A DNA stretch of 64,000 nt, from the NCBI GenBank assembly GCA_035535015.1, contig DATLQU010000004.1:62001-126000 (forward strand), written 5' to 3'. The notes under the pieces were generated by a model. The model made no database searches. It worked only from the letters and a program-made list of their open reading frames with translations, and was not told the DNA's origin. The stretch comes from Palsa-661 sp035535015 (GTDB lineage: Bacteria > Actinomycetota > Acidimicrobiia > Acidimicrobiales > UBA8190). Below are positions 18,653-25,535 of the stretch, piece after piece. The stretch's first letter is position 1. Each line of letters opens with the position of its first letter. Position numbers and translations under genes: made by a program.

Positions 18653-19348
18653 TTGCAGAGGCGGACGCAGGCGGTCAGAGTCTTTGCCGTGGTCGACTCG
18701 CTGGGCAGGTACCGGACGCGGCTCGGCGCCCAGGACGTCGATCTCCCGCTCATGCCGATCTCCGACGATCTGGCCATCGCCCTGCTGATCACGGTGGACC
18801 ATGGCGTGCGCTTCGCCGAACGGGCCGGCACCGAGTTGGCCGCCCTTCTCGCCCCCTTTGACGCCGAGGTGGTCGTGTCGGTGGCCACCATGGGCATCCC
18901 GTTGGCCATCGAGGTGACCCGGGCCCTCGGCCTCGACGACTACCTCATCCTCCAGAAGACCCCCAAGATCCATCTGCAGGACGCCCTGTCCGAGCCGGTG
19001 ATGTCGATCACCACGGGTTCCCCCCAGCGGCTGTTGTTCGACCGGACCCGGGTGTCCGCCGTCGCCGACCGCCGGGTGGCGGTGGTGGACGATGTGATCT
19101 CGACCGGGGCGTCGGTGTGTGCCGCTCTCAACATCCTGCGACGCGTCGAGGCCACGCCGGTCGTGATCGGTGCTCTGCTGACCGAAGCCTCCATCTGGCG
19201 CGACGCGCTGGGCCAGGACGCCGCCCTGGTGCACGCGCTCGGTGGCATACCCGTGTTCCGGCGCCAGCCGACGGGGGAGTTGGTGGAGGACTGGGACGGC
19301 AGCAGCGACCGGGACATCGTCCCGGCCAGCACCACGAAGAATCCGTAG
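18653..19348 (+). CDS. Phosphoribosyltransferase family protein (adenine PRTase-like)
   Basis: A type I phosphoribosyltransferase of up to 231 residues. The PRPP motif is VAVVDDVISTGAS (142-154 from the TTG). The hood region LPLMPISDDLAIALL and the segment VVVSVATMGIPLAIEVTRALGLDDYLIL are APRT/XPRT-like, and the long ILQKTPKIHLQDA stretch is the flexible loop. Base specificity cannot be read. The start is uncertain: TTG at 18653 (5 bp from the divergent deaminase) or GTG at 18689. Its place among hpt, upp, deaminase and permease genes suggests purine or pyrimidine base salvage. Confidence 0.75.
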   Translation: MQRRTQAVRVFAVVDSLGRYRTRLGAQDVDLPLMPISDDLAIALLITVDHGVRFAERAGTELAALLAPFDAEVVVSVATMGIPLAIEVTRALGLDDYLILQKTPKIHLQDALSEPVMSITTGSPQRLLFDRTRVSAVADRRVAVVDDVISTGASVCAALNILRRVEATPVVIGALLTEASIWRDALGQDAALVHALGGIPVFRRQPTGELVEDWDGSSDRDIVPASTTKNP

Positions 19349-19404
19349 CCCCTGTGGCGGCGCCGGCGCCGGCGTCGACGCCGAGGTCGGCGCCTTCGTC
19401 GGGG

Positions 19405-20901
19405 TCACGTCGGGCCGGGAGAGGCGGCCCCGGCCAGAGCCGCATCCTGGAGGGCGGTCTGGCGTCCCACGCTCTTCCAGGCCAGGGCGCCGTAGACGAT
19501 CCCCCCGGCGAGAATCCCGGTGAAGACGCTGAAATCCGCTCCACCGGTGTGGACGGTGATGGGGTTCATCCAACGGGGAACGCTGAATGTCGGGTACAGC
19601 GCCGCCATCGATGCCGCCATGCCGACGAGCTGGGCGACGAGGGCGGGCCAGTGGACGCCACCCTTGCTCCAGTAGAGGCTTCCCCGGTCCGTCCGTTGGA
19701 GCTCGCTCGGCACGTAGCGCCACTTCCGCATCCCCCAGTCGACGAGATAGATGGCCACCCAGGGGGCGATCCAGATGATGACGACGTCCACGAAGTCCCT
19801 CATGTAGGTGCTGAAGGAGGAGTCGAAGACGGCATAGATGGTGACGCCCAGGCAGATCACGCTGTCGATGACCACGGCCTGGTAGCGCTCGACCCTCACC
19901 CCCAGTGCCTGCAGGGTGACTCCCGAGGAATAGAGGTCGAGGCTGTTGATGGCGAAGAGCTGGACCATGGAGAAGAGGAGGAACACGACGACGAACCACG
20001 CCGGGATGACGCTTTGGTGGGCGAAGGGCAGGAAGACCGAGGTACCCACCGACGTGCCGATGGAGGTGAGGAAGGTGCCGACCACGGCGCCGAGGGTCAT
20101 GATCAGGATCTCCGGAACCCCCGTGCCCAGGAAGACCCAGCCGACGATGGCTTTCTTCGAGGCGTCGCGGGGCAGGTAGCGGGAGTAGTCGTTCCCGCAT
20201 TCCGTCCAGCCGAGTCCGCTCAGGGTGATGGTGAAGGCCAGGCCCACCATGTAGGTCTGCCAACCGGCACCGTGGGCCACGGCGTGCAGATGGGCATGAC
20301 CGGCGCTGAACCCGAGAAGGACGGCGAAGAGGACGGCGAAGGGGATGATCAGGAGGCGCAAGGTCTTCACGATGGTGGCGTGCCCCAGGAAGGGCAGGAC
20401 GATCTGGACGGCCACCGCGGCCAGGACGAAGACGACCTTGGCCGGGGTCCCGGGATCGAACCCGGCCTTCACGGCCAGCACGAGCAGGGCGCCGACGATG
20501 AGAATGAGCCCCTCCGTCTCGAATCCGATCTGGGTGATCCAGTTGAAGAAGGAGATGATCCGGGACCCGTTGGGGCCGTAGCTGGCGCGGTTGATGGCGA
20601 ACACGGTGGTGCCGGCGTCGGGGCCCTGGAGGCTGCAGACACCGAGGAGGACGAAGGAGATGTTGCCGATCACGATGAGCGACACCGCCTGGGCGAAGGT
20701 GAAGCCGAAGGTCATCAGGATGGCGCCGTAGACGAAGTACTCGATCTGGACGCTGGCCCCCGCCCACATGCCGAAGAGGTCGCGCGGCCGGGCCCATCGC
20801 TCGGAGGCCGGGATGTGGTCGATGCCGTGCTGTTCGACGTGAAACGCCCTGTCCGCCTCGGGCAGGGCCGCCTCCGCCGCAGACTCCGCTGTTGCCGTCA
20901 C
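19405..20901 (-). CDS. NCS1 family purine/cytosine permease
   Basis: A 498-residue transporter with about 12 hydrophobic segments, of the nucleobase:cation symporter-1 family (CodB, Fur, Fcy2). The N-terminal block FHVEQHGIDHIPASERWARP and then WAGASVQIEYFVYGA are diagnostic, as is SLQGPDAGTTVFAINRASYGPNGSR. The GTG start at 20901 has the clear site GGGAGGACGAG; the 15 codons upstream in the open frame are not needed. It would import cytosine, another nucleobase or a hydantoin with a cation. Context with a cytosine deaminase-like gene and uracil PRTase favours cytosine. It converges with the PRTase gene. Confidence 0.88.
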   Translation of the reverse strand: MTATAESAAEAALPEADRAFHVEQHGIDHIPASERWARPRDLFGMWAGASVQIEYFVYGAILMTFGFTFAQAVSLIVIGNISFVLLGVCSLQGPDAGTTVFAINRASYGPNGSRIISFFNWITQIGFETEGLILIVGALLVLAVKAGFDPGTPAKVVFVLAAVAVQIVLPFLGHATIVKTLRLLIIPFAVLFAVLLGFSAGHAHLHAVAHGAGWQTYMVGLAFTITLSGLGWTECGNDYSRYLPRDASKKAIVGWVFLGTGVPEILIMTLGAVVGTFLTSIGTSVGTSVFLPFAHQSVIPAWFVVVFLLFSMVQLFAINSLDLYSSGVTLQALGVRVERYQAVVIDSVICLGVTIYAVFDSSFSTYMRDFVDVVIIWIAPWVAIYLVDWGMRKWRYVPSELQRTDRGSLYWSKGGVHWPALVAQLVGMAASMAALYPTFSVPRWMNPITVHTGGADFSVFTGILAGGIVYGALAWKSVGRQTALQDAALAGAASPGPT

Positions 20902-21063
20902 TCGTCCTCCCTCAGCTCGGCCCGGTGGAGCCGCTCGACATGGCAATGCAATGGGACATCTTGCCCGTCAGGGGGACGGACCGCACCCACGAGGCCCCGG
21001 ACCCGTTGCGGGATCAAACGAATCAACGGCGCGTCGGCGTGGTCAGCTGATTGAATTGCGGCG

Positions 21064-21711
21064 GTGGCCGGTCCGATGCTCAGGTTCCGCGCCCTCGGTC
21101 GTGAGGACTTCGGTCTCCTCTCGACGTGGTTGGCCGCCCCCCACGTCCGAACCTGGTGGCGCGAGAACGACGATCCCGGCTCGCTCGAAGCCCGCTACGG
21201 ACCGGCGATCGACGGAGCGGATACGACAGAGTGTTTCATCGTCGAACGAGACGGCCTGGCCATCGGATTCGTCCAGCGCTACCGGCTGAAGGACAATCCC
21301 GAGTGGCAGCAGGCCCTGCGTGGGGCCGACGTCCCCCGTGACGGGGCGGGCATCGATTACCTGGTCGGTGCCGAGGACCGGGTGGGACCGGGACCGGGAC
21401 CGGGACCGGGACCGGGACCGGAGATCATCGATAGCTTGGTGGCCGACACCTGGGCGCGCTATCCCGAGGTCACCGCCATCATGGTGGACGTGTCGGTGGA
21501 CAACCGACGGTCGTGGCGGGCCCTCGAGAAGGCCGCCTTCGTCCGGGTGTGGTCGGGCGGCTCCAGTCAGACGATCCGAGCGATGCCGGGGTCAATCACG
21601 TCTATCTGCGTCTGCGGGACCCGGCCTAGGTGTCCGGCAGTAGCGCCCGGACGCCGGCGGGGCGCAGATCATGCCCCGGCTAGGCGCCGTCGGGCGGCCA
21701 CAGTGGTTTGA
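21064..21711 (+). CDS. GNAT N-acetyltransferase (AAC(6')-like), frameshifted near the C-terminus
   Basis: Residues 5-165 are a GNAT acetyltransferase of the AAC(6')/RimJ-like group: WLAAPHVRTWWRENDDP, the acetyl-CoA region VSVDNRRSWRALEKAAFVRVW, and an active-site region GIDYLVG. In the current frame the tail is Cys/Arg-rich nonsense. Shifted by one base at about 21561-21563 the sequence instead reads LQSDDPSDAG then VNHVYLRLRDPA and stops at 21629, which is the normal ending of this family (SDDPSDAGP-x-YVY). A single G is missing, so the gene is a recent pseudogene or the assembly has an error. A (GP)6 run from six GGACCG hexamers interrupts the middle. The start is GTG 21064 or ATG 21076. 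Confidence 0.8.
   Translation: MAGPMLRFRALGREDFGLLSTWLAAPHVRTWWRENDDPGSLEARYGPAIDGADTTECFIVERDGLAIGFVQRYRLKDNPEWQQALRGADVPRDGAGIDYLVGAEDRVGPGPGPGPGPGPEIIDSLVADTWARYPEVTAIMVDVSVDNRRSWRALEKAAFVRVWSGGSSQTIRAMPGSITSICVCGTRPRCPAVAPGRRRGADHAPARRRRAATVV
21385..21420. repeat. GGACCG hexanucleotide x6 in coding sequence
   Basis: Six perfect hexamers encode a Gly-Pro run in the acetyltransferase gene, just where the family has the loop leading to the acetyl-CoA site. Confidence 0.95.
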
Positions 21712-22348
21712 TGATCTCGAAGCCCACCGGGGTTCCCCAGCGGTTGCGTGACGAGACCTCGTGCACCGGGCGGCGCGGGGCGACGCCCCAGCGGCCGGTC
21801 GGATAGCCGAAGGAGACACAGCAGGCCATGATCCATCCCTCGTCGGGTGGGACCCCGAGAATGGCGTAGGCCTCGGGGCCGTGGAAGACCCCGAGGACCA
21901 CGGTGAGAGCGCTGCCGATCCCTTCGGCCCGGGCCGCCAGTTGGGCACTCCAGACGGCGGGGTAGATCGAACCACCGGACGGGTCGTGCTGAGCGAATCC
22001 GAACAGGAACAGCGGCACCTGTTCGAAGGCGTCGGCCAGGTGTTGAGCGGACCGCCGGACGCGCTCGAATTGTTGGCTCTCGGGATGGGCGGGATCGGCC
22101 GCCGCCGCCTCGATCCGGGGGGCGTAGACCGTCTTCCAGAGTTGGTCCATGGAGTCCCGGTAGAGCGGTCCCAGCTGGGCCTTCACCGCCGGGTCGTCGA
22201 CCATGAGGAAATGCCAGGTCTGCGCGTTTCCCCCGGTCGGAGCCCGGATGGCGGCATCGAGGATGCGTGCCTGGGCATCGAGCGGTACGGGGTCGGGCCT
22301 GACCCGGCGCATGGCCCGGCACGTGTAGAGAGCTTCAGAGAGGTCCAT
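21680..22348 (-). CDS. Nitroreductase family protein
   Basis: A 222-residue FMN-dependent nitroreductase-fold protein. Seen: an N-terminal LSEALYTCRAMRRVRPDPVP (phosphate-binding Arg residues), APTGGNAQTWHFLMVDD (FMN site), and a C-terminal GVPPDEGWIMACCVSFGYPTGRW. Such enzymes reduce nitro groups, quinones or flavins with NAD(P)H. The ATG at 22348 fits the family start; the much longer open frame upstream is only a lack of stops and overlaps the divergent gene. It is tail-to-tail with the acetyltransferase, overlapping the readthrough frame of that broken gene but not its repaired end at 21629. Confidence 0.85.
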   Translation of the reverse strand: MDLSEALYTCRAMRRVRPDPVPLDAQARILDAAIRAPTGGNAQTWHFLMVDDPAVKAQLGPLYRDSMDQLWKTVYAPRIEAAAADPAHPESQQFERVRRSAQHLADAFEQVPLFLFGFAQHDPSGGSIYPAVWSAQLAARAEGIGSALTVVLGVFHGPEAYAILGVPPDEGWIMACCVSFGYPTGRWGVAPRRPVHEVSSRNRWGTPVGFEIIKPLWPPDGA

Positions 22349-22456
22349 CGCCGCCTGTCTACCAGGGAGCGAGGTGAGGAGGGGGCTCTGCTCAGTACAA
22401 TCGAACGACCGAGGAGACATCGCAGGCTCCGACCTCCGGTGTGGAAGGAGGTCCCT

Positions 22457-22900
22457 TTGGCAGACGACGTCGACGTGCAGTCGGGCGGGGAGGGTCTCGA
22501 ACCTCGATCGGATCCCCTCCCCGGATTCGACATGGTGGCGGCCTCCATCCGGGCGGACGCCGCCGATACCGAGACCTTCTTCCGGGTTCTCGTGACGAAG
22601 ATGGCTGACGCCCTCGGCGATCGGGTGACGGTCAAGCGCTCGGGCGGGATCCTGAAGCGTGATCGTCCGGTCACCGGCGTCGAGATGGACCTCACCAGCG
22701 GGGGTGGGGGGATCGTGCTGGCGGCGAGTCGCGATCACAACACCATCATGTGCACCGTGGTCCGCCGGGTCCGCGGGATCGCCCTGTCGACGAAACAGGT
22801 GTCCATGTCCGAGTGGATCGACGAGCTCGTGTCGGCCCTGGCCGAAGAGGCGAAGAAGTCGCAACAGACGTGGAATGCGCTCCACGGTCTGCTGTCGTAG
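22457..22900 (+). CDS. Hypothetical protein, first gene of the YbjQ-like operon
   Basis: A 147-residue protein of no family I know. I chose the TTG at 22457 because it has the strong site AAGGAGG six bases upstream. The N-terminal 30 residues are acidic and probably disordered. The rest looks like a compact alpha/beta domain: FFRVLVTKMADALGDRVTVKR, then a Gly-rich turn (TSGGGGIVLAAS) and an amphipathic helix with LVSALAEEAKKSQQTWNALHGLL. It lies 33 bp before the first of three paralogous YbjQ-like genes in the same direction, which suggests one operon. A role with those proteins is inference from position. Confidence 0.6.
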   Translation: MADDVDVQSGGEGLEPRSDPLPGFDMVAASIRADAADTETFFRVLVTKMADALGDRVTVKRSGGILKRDRPVTGVEMDLTSGGGGIVLAASRDHNTIMCTVVRRVRGIALSTKQVSMSEWIDELVSALAEEAKKSQQTWNALHGLLS

Positions 22901-22933
22901 ACAAGTTCCCGACGGACGAAGAGAGGCCGGACC

Positions 22934-23746
22934 GTGAGCGATATCCCCCAGCAGCAACTCCCCGAGGACGCCCTGCGACGCCTACGAGAGACCGAGATCC
23001 CGGGAGGCAAGCGACTGTTCACCTCGGACCTCACGGTGAACGAGTTCCTCCTGGTCGAGGAGGCCGGGTTCACGCCTCTCGGCCTGGTGATGGGCAGCTC
23101 GATCTACCAGATCGGCCTGCAAACGCGGAAGTGGAGTCAGTCGACCGAGCTCGACAAGCTCACCCAGGCCATGTACACGGCACGGGAATTGGCGATGACA
23201 CGGATGGAGGAGGAAGCCGACGTCCTCGGCGCCGATGGCATCGTCGGCGTCCGTCTCGACGTCAACTACTACGAGTGGGGGAAGTCCACCGCCGAGTTCA
23301 TCGCCGTGGGGACGGCGGTCAAGACGAAGGACGGTTCCTCGTGGCGCAATGCCGAGGGCAAGCCCTTCACCTCCGACCTGTCCGGTCAGGATTTCTGGAC
23401 TCTACTTCATGCCGGATACGCCCCATTGGGCCTCGTTCTCGGCACCTGCGTCTACCACGTGGCCCATCGCACCTTCCTCGGGACGATGGGTACGGCCGGC
23501 CGGGCCACCGAGCTGCCCAACTTCACCCAGGCCCTCTACGACGCCCGCGAACGGGCCATGACCCGGATGGAGCAGGAGGCGACCCGCCTCCAGGCGGACG
23601 GGATCGTGGGTGTGCAACTCGTCGAGAAGTCGCACATGTGGGGAAGCCACACGATCGAGTTCCTGGCCATCGGGACCGGGGTGCGGTCACTGGGCGACGA
23701 GCACGTCGTGCCCCCGCCGGTCCCGGTGATCACCATGGACCGCTGA
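22934..23746 (+). CDS. Tandem YbjQ/DUF74-like (heavy-metal-binding-domain) protein, paralogue 1
   Basis: A 270-residue protein made of two similar halves. Each half has FTSDL followed by a Gly-rich strand (PLGLVMGSSIYQ; PLGLVLGTCVYH), then a helix with ARE-x-AMTRME-x-EA, then a signature ADGIVGVRL or ADGIVGVQL, and finally EFIAVGTAV or EFLAIGTGV. This order (strand, helix, GADGIVGV, strand ending in GTAV) is that of YbjQ/UPF0145 domains, which form ring-shaped oligomers and are often labelled heavy-metal-binding; direct metal-binding evidence is thin. There is no signal peptide. The start GTG has an AGAGAGG-like site. Its TGA overlaps the ATG of paralogue 2. Confidence 0.7.
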   Translation: MSDIPQQQLPEDALRRLRETEIPGGKRLFTSDLTVNEFLLVEEAGFTPLGLVMGSSIYQIGLQTRKWSQSTELDKLTQAMYTARELAMTRMEEEADVLGADGIVGVRLDVNYYEWGKSTAEFIAVGTAVKTKDGSSWRNAEGKPFTSDLSGQDFWTLLHAGYAPLGLVLGTCVYHVAHRTFLGTMGTAGRATELPNFTQALYDARERAMTRMEQEATRLQADGIVGVQLVEKSHMWGSHTIEFLAIGTGVRSLGDEHVVPPPVPVITMDR

Positions 23747-24717
23747 TGACGGGACCCTCCTCCGGCGACGCCGACCGCGCCTCCGGCGCCGCTGGCTCGG
23801 TCCGTTCCGAACAGGTTCCCGGGGACATCGCCTTTCATCCTGACGGCCGTGAGCGTAAGACCTGGACCAGCGATCTCTCGGTGGCCGAGGCGGCCGCCGT
23901 GCGGCGGGTGGGGATGATCCCGAAGGGCTTCGTGATGGGAACGGCGGTGATGCAACTGGCCGCCCTCGGCGGTCAGGCCTTCGGTCAGTGGGGAGGTCTG
24001 GCGGGCCCACAGCTCGGAGTCGGCGGCGGATTCTCCGAGTCGTACCCGTGTGCCCACAGCTACTCCCTCGGGGGAAGCGTGGGCTTCGGAGGAAACGTGG
24101 GGCCGAACCAGGAGCACTACGGCTTCAGCATCGAGGACACGGTGTTAGCCGCATCGCTGACCGAGGGCTACCGGTTGGCCCTCGAGCGTCTCCACGACGA
24201 GGCCATCCAACTCGGCGCTCACGGCGTCGTGGGTGTCGCTCTGTTCTTCGAGAATCTCGTGGGGTCGACGGGGACAGCCACCTTCTTCGCCCGGGGGACC
24301 GCTGTCGTGCATGGCGGGACGGCACCGTTGCCCTCACCCTTCTTGACCAACGCCTCGGGCCAACACTTCGAGCGACTGATCGCCCTCGGCTATGTCCCCT
24401 CCGCGATGGCCGTCGGCGTCGGGAGCGTCTATGTCCAACCCAATTGCCAGGCGCGTGGGGACTTCACCGTTCCCGGTGTGAACCGGCAGATCCCGGCGGC
24501 CATCAGCGTGGCCCGTTCCCGGGCGCGGGCCGCGTTGGCGGCCATGGCGCACCGGATGGGCGAGGGAGTGGTCCACACCGAGTGGACCGACCGACGGGTG
24601 AGTCGGTATGCCGAGAGTTGGGACCAGCTCGCCGTGGCGGTGGGGACGGCCGTGCGTCGCTATAGCGCGGAGGCCCTGCCCGTGAACCCCCGACCCGTCC
24701 TGCCGCTGCGCCCGTGA
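23746..24717 (+). CDS. Tandem YbjQ/DUF74-like protein, paralogue 2 (divergent)
   Basis: A 323-residue paralogue of the previous protein. The first half begins with TWTSDLSVAEAAAVRRVGMIPKGFV and has an insertion of about 50 residues rich in Gly, Ser and Tyr (around 80-130) before the helix; its signature reads LGAHGVVGVALFF. The second half starts FLTNASGQHFERLIALGYVPSAMAVG and has lost the ADGIVGV signature but keeps AVAVGTAVR at the end. The ATG overlaps the previous TGA (TGATG), and the stop overlaps the GTG of paralogue 3, so the three are translationally coupled. Divergence within one operon suggests a hetero-oligomer, which is inference. Confidence 0.65.
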   Translation: MTGPSSGDADRASGAAGSVRSEQVPGDIAFHPDGRERKTWTSDLSVAEAAAVRRVGMIPKGFVMGTAVMQLAALGGQAFGQWGGLAGPQLGVGGGFSESYPCAHSYSLGGSVGFGGNVGPNQEHYGFSIEDTVLAASLTEGYRLALERLHDEAIQLGAHGVVGVALFFENLVGSTGTATFFARGTAVVHGGTAPLPSPFLTNASGQHFERLIALGYVPSAMAVGVGSVYVQPNCQARGDFTVPGVNRQIPAAISVARSRARAALAAMAHRMGEGVVHTEWTDRRVSRYAESWDQLAVAVGTAVRRYSAEALPVNPRPVLPLRP

Positions 24718-25535
24718 GCAGCACCGCTTCGGTTCCGGGCATGGAAGCAGCGCTGGCTGGTCTGCGCCGTCCGTTCGTGCCCGGCGATCAGACCACGTTC
24801 CTCTCCGACCTCACCGTGGGCGAGCTCGTGCTGTTGGAGGAAATCGGGTACCGGCCGGTGGACATCGTGTCGGGCGTGGGGACGGCCAGTTGGAACCCCC
24901 AGTTCACGACGGCGGCCACCGAGGGCAACATGTGGGGACGGGCCATCGCCACCGCCATCGACCACGCCCGTTCGGGGATCCTGGAAGAACTCCGGTCCCG
25001 ACAGGCCGACGGGGTGGTGGCCATGCGATTCGAACTCGAGCGGGAGCGGGCCAATCTGCTGACCTGCACCATGCTCGGCACCGCCGTGCGCAGTCCCCAC
25101 CGTCAACCGGCGGACGGCCAGCCGTTCGCCACCACCCTGACGGCCCGGGATTTCCACCTCCTGGTACGCGCCGGCTACGAGCCGACCGGCATCGTGATCG
25201 GCGTGTCGGTGGTGGGGTTCGCCGCCCGCTCGGTGTCGCAGTCGCTCGGGCTCGCCCGCGACAATGTGGAGCTCGGCGATCAGACCACCGCCCTGTATGC
25301 GGCGCGCGAGAAGGCCATGGAGATGATGGAGCACGAGGCCGGTGAGCTCGGTGCCGACGGTGTCGTCGAGGTCCAGCTCCAGGAGAGACCCGTGAACGCG
25401 CTGCTCACCCACGCGGTGGAGTTCATCGCCGTGGGAACGGCCGTGCGTCGCGCCGCGCCGGGCCATCAGGCGCTCGGTCCTGAATTCCAGCTCACTCTCG
25501 ACGATCCACCGGACGTCACGTTCCGTGATGGCTAG
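24714..25535 (+). CDS. Tandem YbjQ/DUF74-like protein, paralogue 3
   Basis: A 273-residue paralogue, again with two halves: FLSDLTVGELVLLEEIGYRPVDIV ... QADGVVAMRFEL ... LGTAVRS, then FATTLTARDFHLLVRAGYEPTGIVIGV ... LGADGVVEVQL ... EFIAVGTAVRR. It starts with a GTG inside the stop of paralogue 2 (GTGA). No membrane segment or signal is present. The GH38 gene on the other strand overlaps its last 4 bases. The function is unknown; repeated duplication and conservation of the GADG-(I/V)-V core in each copy argue for a real oligomeric assembly and not decay. Confidence 0.7.
   Translation: MSSTASVPGMEAALAGLRRPFVPGDQTTFLSDLTVGELVLLEEIGYRPVDIVSGVGTASWNPQFTTAATEGNMWGRAIATAIDHARSGILEELRSRQADGVVAMRFELERERANLLTCTMLGTAVRSPHRQPADGQPFATTLTARDFHLLVRAGYEPTGIVIGVSVVGFAARSVSQSLGLARDNVELGDQTTALYAAREKAMEMMEHEAGELGADGVVEVQLQERPVNALLTHAVEFIAVGTAVRRAAPGHQALGPEFQLTLDDPPDVTFRDG

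Noticed and set aside
19349..19404. GGCGCC-rich stretch between convergent genes as a bidirectional terminator
   Set aside because: Self-complementary GC runs occur, but no clear single stem-loop stands out from background GC content.
18644..20797. A 717-codon minus-strand frame antisense to the PRTase and in a second frame through the permease
   Set aside because: Arg/Pro-rich shadow sequence; the NCS1 permease in the neighbouring frame has clear family motifs.
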